Assembly (NCBI GenBank): GCA_910588625.1
Contig: CAJUQN010000057.1
Location: 1 to 17,955, forward strand
Direction of reading: 5' to 3'
DNA: 17,955 nucleotides
From: an uncultured Oscillospiraceae bacterium
GTDB lineage: Bacteria; Bacillota; Clostridia; Oscillospirales; Oscillospiraceae
Positions within the stretch are counted from its first letter, which is position 1. Every line of letters begins with the position of its first letter. Below the pieces are notes generated by a model that was not told the DNA's origin, made no database searches, and saw only the letters and a program-made list of their open reading frames with translations. Below, one piece after another: positions 1-7,161 of this stretch. The position numbers were made by a program, and so were the translations under genes.

Positions 1-1
1 G

Positions 2-49
2 CCAAGGGCTTGTTCAGTTTTTACCACCCACTCATTCTACCGATGAGCC
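2..49. repeat. 48-bp terminal inverted repeat, left copy
   Basis: These 48 bases are the exact reverse complement of the last 48 bases of the window. The match stops cleanly at base 49: inside it both copies meet a run of six T on the plus strand, so the repeat does not extend. The transposase stub reading leftward from base 171 runs up to this point, as if another element had inserted there. The inner edge (GGCTCATCGG read from base 49 leftward) has the look of an insertion-sequence end, perhaps ISL3-like, but that family guess is from memory and weak. The window is probably bounded by two oppositely oriented copies of one repeat. Confidence 0.85.
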
Positions 50-78
50 TTTTTTCCTCGGCGTTTTTTTACATTTTA

Positions 79-171
79 TCACTGGCGCTGACAGTCAAAG
101 GTTGCTCGCTTCACCCCGGTGATTCTCCGGAATTTTGTGCTTGAATACTCTACTATCTTTTCATATTTCAT
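79..171 (-). pseudogene. N-terminal stub of an IS5-like transposase
   Basis: A 30-codon leftward frame begins MKYEKIVEYSSTKFRRITGV, which resembles the start of IS5-group transposases that continue into an HTH domain. It ends at TGA (79-81), and the sequence meets the terminal repeat at base 49, so the DDE domain is missing. A possible promoter lies just upstream: TTGCGA (200-205) and TAAAAT (178-183) with a 16-bp spacer. The Shine-Dalgarno sequence (AGGGG) sits unusually close to the ATG. This is a remnant of an older insertion cut by the repeat element. Family assignment rests on remembered similarity of a short peptide. Confidence 0.5.
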
Positions 172-177
172 GCCCCT

Positions 178-205
178 ATTTTACCATAGTACCTTATTTT
201 CGCAA
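178..205 (-). promoter_or_regulatory. possible sigma-A promoter of the transposase stub
   Basis: TTGCGA at 200-205 and TAAAAT at 178-183, read on the minus strand with a 16-bp spacer, lie directly upstream of the transposase stub start codon at 171. The spacer is one base short of ideal. It would be the promoter of the old insertion sequence. Confidence 0.35.
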
Positions 206-223
206 GAGGTCTAATGTAAACTC

Positions 224-434
224 GGAGCGAAACGAAGTTTCGCGGATAAAAGTTTCTTTTTGGTACTTTTTCTTTTCAAAGAAAAAATACGGCCCTTGAC
301 CTTCATCGTGTCCTTCCGGCACCACCCCCTGGGGGGTGGTTACGGGAGGACATTACGGGGGGTTTGTTCCTTCTTCTTGAAAGAAAAAGGAACCGAAAAA
401 GAACTTTAACCGCGAAACTGCGTTTCGCTTTGGA
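224..434. repeat. large imperfect foldback with nested hairpins
   Basis: Two arms of about 65 bases (roughly 224-288 and 363-434) are imperfect reverse complements. Both share the order GCGAAAC-gap-GTTTCGC, then an A/T-rich stretch containing AAGTT..TTTTT..GGT..CTTTTT. Each arm carries its own hairpin at its outer edge: GCGAAAC-N3-GTTTCGC at 227-243 and at 412-428. The centre holds another palindrome, ACCACCCC-CTGG-GGGGTGGT, at 321-340. The unit ends a few bases before the recombinase stop codon, so it could act as a bidirectional transcription stop. The size and nesting also fit a non-autonomous foldback or dispersed intergenic repeat. No coding capacity is seen between 172 and 440. Confidence 0.6.
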
Positions 435-440
435 GCTATA

Positions 441-1979
441 TCAGAATTTCCAGGTGATGGACACGTTCTGCTTGCCTGTGTCCGGGTGCTTCTCACTGAT
501 TTCGATTTTTTCAATTAGGCCAACCACCAGCTCCCGGGGGACAGTTTCCAGCTTGAGCAACTCCCGCGCCCGCTCCAACAGGCCGGTCTGCTGTTGGGCA
601 TCCTCCCGCTGGGCCAGTTCCTCCCCGATATGCGCCAGCCGCCGCTCCAAGCGGCCTTTTTCATCCAGGAAGGACTGGTTCAGCTCCACGAATTGGCTCT
701 CACTGATGATCCCAGCCACCTTATCCAAGTACAGTGTTTTGAGGGCTTGACTTCGTTTGTCCAGTTGGGCGGTTAGGGCTCTTTGCTCCTGCTCCAATGC
801 TTCCCGGCGGGTGTCCTTCTGGGGCTGGAGGTCGCTGGGATCCAACTCATAATAGGTCTGGACGTAGTAGCGGATGCGCTCGGACACCAGGTCGATAAGC
901 TGATCCAGCCGGACGGAGTGGCGGGTGCAGAGGCGCTGCTTCCCGTTGTCGGCGTACAGCTTGCAGCGGAGATAGGACTGCTTGCCGTTGGAGCACTTGC
1001 TCATGGTGGAGCCGCAGTCGGCGCACGTCACCAGTCCGGACAGTAGGTGGGCCTCGCCGGAGCCATCCGTCTTGGTACGCAGCTTGAGGGAACGCTGGAC
1101 GGCGTCAAAGGTGGCCCGGTCAATGATGGGCTCGTGGGTGCCCTCAACGCGATACCACTCGCTCTCCGGGGTGTCGATGATGACCTTGGACTTGTAGCTC
1201 ACTTTTTTCCGGCGGCCCTGGATCATCACCCCAGTGTACATCTCATTGGTGAGGATACGGCCCACCGTCACCTTGTTCCACAGGCCGAAGTCGTTCTTCA
1301 TGGGGTGGTTGCAGGTCCAGCCCCGTTCGGCCTTGTAGCGGGTGGGGTTGGGAATGCCCTGCTGGTTCAGCAGATAGGCGATGTTCTGATGGCCGTGGCC
1401 CTCCAGAGATAGCTGGAAAATCTGCCGCACCACCTCCGCCGCCTCCGGGTCTGGGATAATGTGGTTTTTGTCCACTGGGTCTTTGCGGTAGCCGTAGATA
1501 GGGAAGCCGCCGATGTACTTGCCCTCCCGCCGCTTCAGGTCGAACACCATGCGGACGTTTTCGGACAGATCCTCCAGGTACCACTCGTTGACAAGACCGT
1601 TAATCTGGCGGGCTTTTTTATTGCCCTTTACCTCGGTGTCGGCGTTGTCCGCTACGGCGATGAACCGGATGCCCCAGATGGGGAACAGGCCGTGGATGTA
1701 CTTCTCCACCAGCTCCATGTCGCGGGTGAACCGGGACTGGGACTTGCACAGGACGATTTGAAACTTTTTCTGCTTGGCGGCCTCAATCATACGGTTGAAG
1801 TCCGGGCGGTCGCTGTCAATGCCGGAAAAATCCTCATCGCAGTAAATCGCGTAGATGTCCCAGCCATGGTCAATGGCGTAGTGGGTCAGCAGGGATTTTT
1901 GGTTCTGGATGCTCTCGGATTCGGGCTGGTGTTTGTCCTCATCCTCCTTATTCAGCCGTGTATAGATCGCGCAAAGGAT
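441..1979 (-). CDS. large serine recombinase, probably inactive
   Basis: About 512 codons encode a resolvase domain (about residues 1-150, with QNQKSLL and DEDFSGIDSDRPDF), a recombinase domain (GFPIYGYRKDP, HQNIAYLLNQQGIPNP), a zinc ribbon (CADCG...C...C) and a coiled-coil-rich tail, the usual layout for clostridial large serine recombinases. Two key positions are changed. The expected start, 7 bases after a strong GGAGGTG and directly after an in-frame TAA, reads ATC (1977-1979). The catalytic serine in the YxRLS motif is Asn (IYTRLNKED). An ATG at 1790 exists but would remove the active-site region. Frame and length are otherwise normal, so decay looks recent. It probably served to integrate or excise a mobile element. 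Family is certain; activity is doubtful. Confidence 0.88.
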   Translation of the reverse strand: MLCAIYTRLNKEDEDKHQPESESIQNQKSLLTHYAIDHGWDIYAIYCDEDFSGIDSDRPDFNRMIEAAKQKKFQIVLCKSQSRFTRDMELVEKYIHGLFPIWGIRFIAVADNADTEVKGNKKARQINGLVNEWYLEDLSENVRMVFDLKRREGKYIGGFPIYGYRKDPVDKNHIIPDPEAAEVVRQIFQLSLEGHGHQNIAYLLNQQGIPNPTRYKAERGWTCNHPMKNDFGLWNKVTVGRILTNEMYTGVMIQGRRKKVSYKSKVIIDTPESEWYRVEGTHEPIIDRATFDAVQRSLKLRTKTDGSGEAHLLSGLVTCADCGSTMSKCSNGKQSYLRCKLYADNGKQRLCTRHSVRLDQLIDLVSERIRYYVQTYYELDPSDLQPQKDTRREALEQEQRALTAQLDKRSQALKTLYLDKVAGIISESQFVELNQSFLDEKGRLERRLAHIGEELAQREDAQQQTGLLERARELLKLETVPRELVVGLIEKIEISEKHPDTGKQNVSITWKF

Positions 1980-2058
1980 TTGTTACACCTCCTCAAAGGC
2001 GTAACTGCTCAATATCATCATACAGCAAGAGCAGTCGGGCCGCAAGGATTTATTTGAA

Positions 2059-2126
2059 ATGCCTGCGCCGCTATTTGAAAAAGCGCGTCAGAACGGCAAG
2101 CGTTCTAACGCGTTGGGCGCAGGCAT
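2059..2126 (-). promoter_or_regulatory. two-part long hairpin upstream of the recombinase
   Basis: Outer arms ATGCCTGCGC (2059-2068) and its complement ending at 2126 enclose an inner stem of 12 bp (2084-2095 with 2101-2112). The single mismatch in the inner stem is a G-U pair only in the leftward RNA, which suggests that the minus-strand transcript is the folded form. It lies between the 37-codon small gene and the recombinase and overlaps the small gene's stop codon. It could be an attenuator or a terminator without a U tract. Confidence 0.5.
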
Positions 2127-2239
2127 CATTGGTGGAGGGTTTTGGTGAGCCAAGTGGTAATGGTTTGGCGGATACATTGTCCGGCGGAATCTCCGTAATC
2201 CGGGTGGTATTCAATAATAACGAAAGACTGATTTTTCAT
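2126..2239 (-). CDS. small protein of 37 residues, unknown
   Basis: ATG at 2237-2239 follows GGGGGGAA with a 5-base spacer, a convincing ribosome binding site, and the frame runs 37 codons to TGA. The peptide starts MKNQSFVIIEYHPDYGDSAG and ends WLTKTLHQ. No signal peptide or membrane segment is visible. It sits upstream of the serine recombinase in the same direction, separated by a long hairpin, a position where mobile elements often carry tiny accessory genes. I do not recognise the family. A further short frame ending DDIEQLRL-stop (about 1991-2045) lies between this gene and the recombinase and lacks a credible start. Confidence 0.45.
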   Translation of the reverse strand: MKNQSFVIIEYHPDYGDSAGQCIRQTITTWLTKTLHQ

Positions 2240-2364
2240 GAAAATTCCCCCCGATGAAATTTTATGGGCGCGCCGTACCGAATATGAGCATGGACTTGTT
2301 TCCAGATATGGTAAAATAGCAAAAAATTAGTCCCATTCGGATTGCAGATGAGGTGGTTCTGTGC

Positions 2365-2880
2365 ATGGACAAGTACGCGGCACTGAAGCAGTATTTCGGC
2401 CACAGTGAATTTCGCTCAGGGCAGGAGGCGCTGGTGGACGCTCTTCTGACTGGGCGGGATGTGCTGGGCATTATGCCAACCGGGGCGGGCAAGTCCATTT
2501 GCTACCAGCTACCCGCCCTGCTGCGCAGGTAAAGGAGGACATCAAGCGTCTGCTTTTGCTACAAAAGCAGCTGTGCGTCACCACCGGCTTTGACCGGCCC
2601 AACCTCTATTTTGAGACGATTCGTCCCAAGAGTAAGGATGCCTATTTGAAAAATTTATTAATGATCGTCCGGAACAGAGCGGTATCGTCTACTGCGCCAC
2701 CCGCAAAATAGTCGAATCCGCCTGCGCCGGGCTAACAGGGGCGGGATTTCTGCAACCCGATACCATGCTGGCCTATCTGAGGATGAACGCAGACGGAACC
2801 AGGAGGATTTCGTGTATGACCGGGCCCGGGTCATGGTGGACACCAATGCCTTTGGCATGGGTATCGACAAATCCAACATA
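2365..2880 (+). pseudogene. RecQ-family ATP-dependent DNA helicase, decayed
   Basis: The first frame (2365-2532) reads as a RecQ N-terminus: FGHSEFRSGQEALVDALL followed by Walker A MPTGAGKS and YQLPALL, then a stop. A second frame from about 2524 carries AQVKEDIKRLL and FDRPNLYFE. A third from about 2655 carries GIVYCATRK. A fourth from about 2757 carries RYHAGLSEDERRRNQ and NAFGMGIDKSNI (motifs V-VI region). The DEAH box and everything between motif I and the FDRPN region are missing, so an internal deletion lies near 2530, with frameshifts near 2655 and 2757. RQC and HRDC domains are absent. ATG at 2365 follows GAGGTGG. The family is clear from motifs in correct order; the gene cannot make a working helicase. 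Confidence 0.85.
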
Positions 2881-4188
2881 ACAGCGACACACCCTACAAG
2901 CTGCGGGGTGTGTCCAGCGTTGCGCTGGATAAGTTCTCTCTTTCTAAATTTCTGGGCAAATACCGCAAGGTGGGGAACCTGATCCTAGATAAGCAGGAGA
3001 GCGCCTTTGACTGGGATGGAAGCCTTTTGCTCCTATGCGGACTGGGATCTGGTGGAAGAGCCCTACTCATATTTCCCCTATATGGTTACACCCCATGAGA
3101 TCGCGTATGCCCTCACTTGTAAAAACATTGCGTTGGGAGAACCGCTGGATGATCCCTCGGAGCAACTTACAAAAATCCACACAATTTATAATCTTTGGAA
3201 TTACGAGTTGATGGAGCATGACGGTGGTGATTTTTCGCCTTCTCCCGCACAGGCAAAGCTTATCAAGAGGGGAAGAGCACAGGGCTGCTGCGCAATTCGC
3301 GTGGACAGTGCTGCGGCGGCGAAATCAAGGTGGCCATAGGCAATGCCCGGCTGTATGAGAGCGATTTCAAAAAGTCCCTGACCGGGAAAACCAACCGTTC
3401 CTTTGCGCGGTATCAGCAGGTTCGCAAATTGTTGAAGGAGGCCCTCTCGGCAAAGGCCGATCTGCTGGTACTGCCGGAAAACTTTTTGCCCTGGGAATGG
3501 CTGCCCGACATCTCACGGCTGTGCGCCAACAATCAGATGGCGCTGATTACGGGGATTGAGCACATTGCGTCGGGAGCACGGAGGGTTTACAACCTAACGG
3601 CGGTCATTCTGCCATATCGGGAGAATGATTATAAGTTTGCTCAAATCATATGCCACCACAAGGTACATTACTCCCCAAATGAAGCCAGAATGATTCGGGG
3701 CTATCGGATGGAGCCGTTTCATGGAACTCAGTACCAGCTGTTTTGCTGGCGGGATCTGTGGTTCTCCGTGTACTGCTGCTATGAGCTCGCCTCCATTGCG
3801 GATCGTTCCCTGTTCCAGGCGCTTGCGGATTTGACCGTAGCGGTGGAGTGGAACCGGGACGTGCCATAATTTCAGCAGCATTGTGGAATCCCTGTGCCTG
3901 GATCTGCACTGCTACTGCATCCAGGTCAACTCCTCCGACTACGGCGACAGCCGGGTCATGGTCCCCACGAGGTCTGAGGAGCGCGACCTGATTAAAACAA
4001 AAGGCGGGCGCAATCGTACCATTTTGATGGATCACATCGAATTGGCCCCCCTTCGCGACTACCAGCGGAAGGAATACGAGCTTCAGAGGGATGACCCCCG
4101 CTTTAAGCCGACACCGCCGCGCTTTGATCCGTGCGTTCCGGAGCACAAGCAAAACGGCGCTTTATGGGAATATCTGACGGGCGCTTAA
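2881..4188 (+). pseudogene. decayed protein with C-terminal nitrilase domain, DRT1-like
   Basis: The readable parts are: 2881-3010 (LDKFSLSKFLGKYRKVG), 3010-3270 (WDLVEEPYSYFPYMVTPHEI ... SPAQAKLIKR), 3285-3865 and 3868-4188. The last two form a carbon-nitrogen hydrolase domain. Its triad is intact: Glu in VLPENF (3477-3479), Lys in HHKVHY (3660-3662) and Cys in YCCYE (3777-3779). After a frameshift at about 3866 comes VNSSDYGDSRVMVPT, the usual strand near the end of the nitrilase fold. Frameshifts also lie near 3010 and 3275, the latter explained by one lost A. The domain order recalls reverse transcriptase-nitrilase phage-defence proteins (DRT type 1, UG1), but no reverse transcriptase YxDD motif remains here. 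The nitrilase domain is well supported; the DRT1 reading is inference. Confidence 0.6.
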
Positions 4189-4208
4189 CCATAGATACTG
4201 ATGCTATG

Positions 4209-4243
4209 AGAACCGCAGATGCACAGGCGCCTGCGGTTCTTTA
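4209..4243 (+). terminator. hairpin terminator after the nitrilase pseudogene
   Basis: AGAACCGCAG (4209-4218) pairs perfectly with CTGCGGTTCT (4231-4240) across a 12-base loop, followed by a short TTT. It lies between the convergent nitrilase pseudogene and cca, so it could stop transcription from both sides. The T tract is weak. Confidence 0.55.
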
Positions 4244-4252
4244 AACAGTGCG

Positions 4253-5599
4253 TTACTTGGGGCTTTTCGTTGACTTGCAACTCAACAGCTTTAATAGTGC
4301 GCTTCGTTCGTTTGGCACATTCCTACTGAGTACCTGTTCCAACAATTCACTGAGTACTTGACCCACTTTTGGCCCGGGTTCGATACCTGCCGCAATTACA
4401 TCCCGGCCGTTCACGGTTAAATCTTTCAACGTGAAGCACTGCCCTTCCGCCAAAATCTGTTCCGCTTTACTGTTAATTACGTCCAGTTCAGCCAAACGGT
4501 TTCTCACCTTTTCCGGGGCTTGCCCCATATTATCCGCCCGCTTGACCTCAAGAAGCTGGGAGAACGCCTCCGGCCCCAGCCGGTTGAGCCAGCGCCGGAT
4601 GACCTGCCCCTTGGGCGGTATTTGTACGTCGTGGCGCTCCACCAACAGCACCACCCGCTCCCGGGTCTTGTTGTCAAATTTCAGCGCCCGGAGCATCTCA
4701 TCCGCCAACTTGGCGCTGACAGCGGGATGGCCATAAAAATGGTCGATTCCGTTTTCGTCGGTGGACTTGCAGGCAGGCTTGCCGATATCGTGGAGCAGCG
4801 TGGCCAGCCGCAGGGTCACATCGGCGGGGGCCGCCTCCACGGCGTGGATGGTGTGCTCCCAGCCGCCCCAGCAGTGCCAGGGGTTGTGCTGCTCCAGCGT
4901 GACCAGCGGCCCAAGCTGAGGCCAGAACAGGCAGAACACGTCCGGGTACTGTCGCAGAATATCTCCAACGCTCTCGCCAACCAGAAGCTTGCGCAGCTCC
5001 ACGTTGATTCGCTCCGCCGCTACCCGGTCCAGCATGGCCCGATTCTCATGGACGGCCCGGGCAGTTTGCGCCTCAATCTCATAGCCGAATACGGCGGCAA
5101 ACCGCAGGGCACGCATCACCCGCAGGCCGTCCTCCTGGAAACGTTGGTCAGGCTCCCCCACACAGCGGATCAGACCAGCTTTAATGTCCATCGCCCCGCC
5201 GAAGGGGTCCCGCAGATTTCCGTCCAAGTCCGTGGCGATGGCGTTCATGGTGAAGTCCCGCCGGGCCAAGTCCTCCGTCAGATCGGGGACAAAGCGCACA
5301 TAGTCCGGCCGCCGGCTGTCAGAATAGGGGCCCTCCGTGCGGTAGGTGGTGATTTCGTAGGGTTCGCCGTCCACCAGCACGGTGACAGTGCCGTGCTTCA
5401 GCCCGGTCTCGATGATCCGCTGCCCCGCAAAATACCGCTCCGTCTCCTCCGGCAGCGCGGAGGTACAGATATCCCAGTCGTGGGGCTCCACGCCCCGCAG
5501 CAGATCCCGCACACAGCCGCCCACCAGATATGCTTCATGGCCCGCCGCAGTCAGCGCTTGGAGGACTTGCCGCGCCCCGGCGGGAATGTCAAATTTCAC
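4253..5599 (-). CDS. cca: CCA tRNA nucleotidyltransferase
   Basis: This enzyme adds or repairs the 3' CCA of tRNAs in the cytoplasm, using CTP and ATP. Seen in order: VGGCVRDLL (about 26-34), the metal-binding DWD pair in HDWDICTSA (about 40-48), RRDFTMNA, FGGAMDIKAGLIRC, RVMRALRFAAVFG for nucleotide selection, then a helical body with an HD-type motif (LLHDIGKP) followed by HPAVSAKLADEML. These define a class II bacterial enzyme. GTG at 5599 is preferred because VKFDIPAGARQVL begins the family-like sequence; ATG at 5617 would add six residues and has its GGAGG too close. At 448 residues the length is normal. The start overlaps the end of the preceding gene by 11 bases, indicating translational coupling. 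Nothing suggests damage. Confidence 0.93.
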   Translation of the reverse strand: MKFDIPAGARQVLQALTAAGHEAYLVGGCVRDLLRGVEPHDWDICTSALPEETERYFAGQRIIETGLKHGTVTVLVDGEPYEITTYRTEGPYSDSRRPDYVRFVPDLTEDLARRDFTMNAIATDLDGNLRDPFGGAMDIKAGLIRCVGEPDQRFQEDGLRVMRALRFAAVFGYEIEAQTARAVHENRAMLDRVAAERINVELRKLLVGESVGDILRQYPDVFCLFWPQLGPLVTLEQHNPWHCWGGWEHTIHAVEAAPADVTLRLATLLHDIGKPACKSTDENGIDHFYGHPAVSAKLADEMLRALKFDNKTRERVVLLVERHDVQIPPKGQVIRRWLNRLGPEAFSQLLEVKRADNMGQAPEKVRNRLAELDVINSKAEQILAEGQCFTLKDLTVNGRDVIAAGIEPGPKVGQVLSELLEQVLSRNVPNERSALLKLLSCKSTKSPK

Positions 5600-6077
5600 C
5601 CCGCACCACCCTTTCATTGACCTCCATCTGGAACGCCTCAATCGCGGCCAGGTCGGGCGCTTCCGGGAGAGAGGTATGCTTTGCGGCATAGTCCAGCCGC
5701 CGCTCTAACTCATTGAGCAGGTCATAAAAATCAGTGCTAAACGTGTGATCCGCTTTCTGGTAGCGCCCGTTTCGGATGTCCATGAGCAAGTCGTGGTCCT
5801 TCTCCCGGAGGGTGACGATCTCCTCCCGCTCCAAAATGTCCAGGCACATGAGATAGAGCCGGATCAGGTGCATGGCGTTCTCGCAGGAGCCCGTGATGTG
5901 CCGCTCCTTATAGCCCTCCACACCAAAGGCCTCAAAGGAATAGCCTTTCAGCCTCTCGAAGGAGTAGTCCAACGCGTCCTTCCGCTTTTTCTTGGTGGTG
6001 ACGGAGATGCCGTCCGGGCTGATTTCCACATCGCAATAGCCCTTTACCGAAATCACCGGAATGGGATAGTGGTCCAT
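5589..6077 (-). CDS. protein with nucleotidyltransferase-like C-terminal half, no catalytic half
   Basis: This is 162 codons from ATG at 6077. The C-terminal part (about residues 60-155: NAMHLIRLYLMCLDILE, LLMDIRNGRYQ, ELERRLDYAAKHTSLPEAPD) resembles the C-terminal half of polymerase-beta-superfamily nucleotidyltransferases (PF10127/RlaP type). The catalytic half of that family, with its GSR/DSDxD residues, is absent. In its place is a short domain (YPIPVISVKGYCDVEIS, VTTKKKRKDALDY) that is in frame with the 53-codon frame just upstream: a single TAG separates them (TGG TAG ATG). The two could be one broken gene of about 215 residues, possibly formed by fusion of two neighbours. No ribosome binding site of note precedes ATG 6077, which supports that reading. 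It overlaps cca by 11 bases and shares its promoter. Function unknown. Confidence 0.6.
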   Translation of the reverse strand: MDHYPIPVISVKGYCDVEISPDGISVTTKKKRKDALDYSFERLKGYSFEAFGVEGYKERHITGSCENAMHLIRLYLMCLDILEREEIVTLREKDHDLLMDIRNGRYQKADHTFSTDFYDLLNELERRLDYAAKHTSLPEAPDLAAIEAFQMEVNERVVRGEI

Positions 6078-6239
6078 CTACCAAGTGCCGTCCGGGGTTT
6101 GGTGCTCGTGGCCGTTGCAGAAGCCGGTACTCAGTTCAAAGACACGATGATACAGTCCGTGAAATAATTGCGCGTGCTTTGTGGACAGGGTAACATATAG
6201 TTCGTTCATACGCAGCTTTTCCTGTTCAGTGATTTCCAT
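6078..6239 (-). CDS. 53-codon frame, likely N-terminus of the downstream gene
   Basis: ATG at 6237-6239 follows a strong GGGGGGAG with an 8-base spacer. The frame encodes 53 residues beginning MEITEQEKLRMNELYVTLST and ending GHEHQTPDGTW, then TAG. The next codon is the ATG of the 162-codon frame in the same phase, so suppression or reversal of one base would give one continuous protein running from TPDGTW into MDHYPIPVI. I read it as the true 5' end of that gene, truncated by a nonsense change. It may instead be a separate small protein coupled to the next gene. A good promoter lies 48 bases upstream. Family not recognised with confidence. Confidence 0.5.
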   Translation of the reverse strand: MEITEQEKLRMNELYVTLSTKHAQLFHGLYHRVFELSTGFCNGHEHQTPDGTW

Positions 6240-6286
6240 GGCAGCAACTCCCCCCTGTTTGACGTAATACAGTGCCTCATAAGGAA

Positions 6287-6315
6287 ATCTTACTCGCCAA
6301 CGGGGAGTCCGTCAA
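6287..6315 (-). promoter_or_regulatory. sigma-A promoter of the cca transcription unit
   Basis: TTGACG at 6310-6315 and TAAGAT at 6287-6292 are separated by exactly 17 bp on the minus strand, close to the housekeeping consensus. They lie 48 bases upstream of the 53-codon start, and the three following frames touch or overlap, so cca is probably transcribed from here. Confidence 0.7.
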
Positions 6316-6338
6316 GAAGGACTGCACATTTTTTGAAC

Positions 6339-6743
6339 TTAATGCCCTTTTTGGGTGGATATTTTCCTTATATAAGCGGGTAATATCTCTTTCAAACAGA
6401 TGCAATATTCTTCCAGCAGTTTTTCGTCAGGCGCGTGCTGGATGATCCCCCAAGGCGGAAGGCCATAATTACACTCAGACACGATGCAGATGTACGCCAT
6501 AGTTGAAAGATATTTTTCCTTTTTCAGCCCATCAAGAATAATCCGCAAATATGGGTCATCTTCCCGTTCAGCCTGGGCCAGAAGGATATCCATGCTTCTC
6601 TGCGCATTCCAGGCGACTTTTTCGTGATCCCACGTTCTGCTCTCTACATCAATGCCTCCGGCGAGAAGGGAATCTATCAAAGATTCACGCTGCTTTTCCA
6701 GGAATGCCTTTAAGCCTAACTCCAAGATATTTGATTTCATCAT
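6339..6743 (-). CDS. hypothetical protein, 134 residues
   Basis: The start chosen is the first of two adjacent ATG codons (6743, MMKSNILELGLKAFL), 6 bases after AAAGGCGGG. Upstream in-frame codons have no comparable site. The product is charged and helical-looking (LEKQRESLIDSLLAGG, EKVAWNAQRSMDILLAQAE, KLLEEYCICLKEILPAYIRK). It has four cysteines scattered without a metal-binding pattern and no signal peptide or membrane span. Length and codon use look like a real cytoplasmic protein. It lies between the cca unit and the relics of the mobile element, just downstream of the hairpin at 6783-6816. I do not recognise a family and assign no function. Confidence 0.55.
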   Translation of the reverse strand: MMKSNILELGLKAFLEKQRESLIDSLLAGGIDVESRTWDHEKVAWNAQRSMDILLAQAEREDDPYLRIILDGLKKEKYLSTMAYICIVSECNYGLPPWGIIQHAPDEKLLEEYCICLKEILPAYIRKISTQKGH

Positions 6744-6782
6744 AAAATACCCGCCTTTCATTTATGTGTTTTCATATAAAAC

Positions 6783-6816
6783 GCGTCACTGATCCTTAAC
6801 TGAGAATCAGTGACGC
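6783..6816. terminator. perfect 11-bp hairpin, likely bidirectional terminator
   Basis: GCGTCACTGAT (6783-6793) pairs perfectly with its complement at 6806-6816 across a 12-base loop. A/T-rich tracts follow on both strands (ATTTT rightward, GTTTTATA leftward). It separates the truncated tnpX from the hypothetical gene and probably ends leftward transcription from the mobile element. Confidence 0.6.
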
Positions 6817-6820
6817 ATTT

Positions 6821-7141
6821 TCACAAAATACACAATTTATTGATACCAACATAATAATTTGTCCCAGTAAAGCGGGTGAAATCCTTTACGATGATACAGT
6901 CAACCTGCCCGCGCATCGCAGCACTCAGCAGGGCCTGTACACCCGGACGGTCAAACGTAACACCTGAGTACCCATCGTCGAACATGAACCGGGGGTTTGG
7001 CAGATGGTTGTCTGTGGCGAATTTTTCCAAAATAGCCTTTTAATTCTGGATGCTGCCAGAGATACCCTCTTTCTCGTCATCACGGGATAATCTGGCATAA
7101 AGGGCTGTAATTCTCTGCTCTGCCTGCTGTTTCCGTTTCAA
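6821..7141 (-). pseudogene. tnpX: TnpX-type serine recombinase, truncated
   Basis: TTG at 7139-7141 follows GGAAAGGAG at a good distance. The frame reads KRKQQAEQRITALYARLS, then RDDEKEGISGSIQN, then TAA at 7040-7042 (codon 34, where the family has Gln), then KAILEKFATDNHLPNPRFMF, DDGYSGVTFDRPG and IIVKDFTRF before running off into unrelated sequence at about 6850. It keeps the catalytic serine (YARLS) but loses the rest of the resolvase domain and all of the recombinase and zinc-ribbon parts. This family (Tn4451 TnpX) excises and integrates mobilizable transposons as circles. It follows tnpW, as expected for such an element. Two independent lesions (nonsense codon, 3' truncation) make it dead. 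Confidence 0.85.
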
Positions 7142-7161
7142 AATGTACTCCTTTCCGCAGC

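Noticed and set aside
2262..2498. 78-codon minus-strand frame
   Set aside because: It is antisense to the RecQ N-terminal remnant, whose Walker A and surrounding residues are unmistakable on the plus strand.
4520..5620. 366-codon plus-strand open frame
   Set aside because: It is antisense to cca, which has full motif support on the minus strand.
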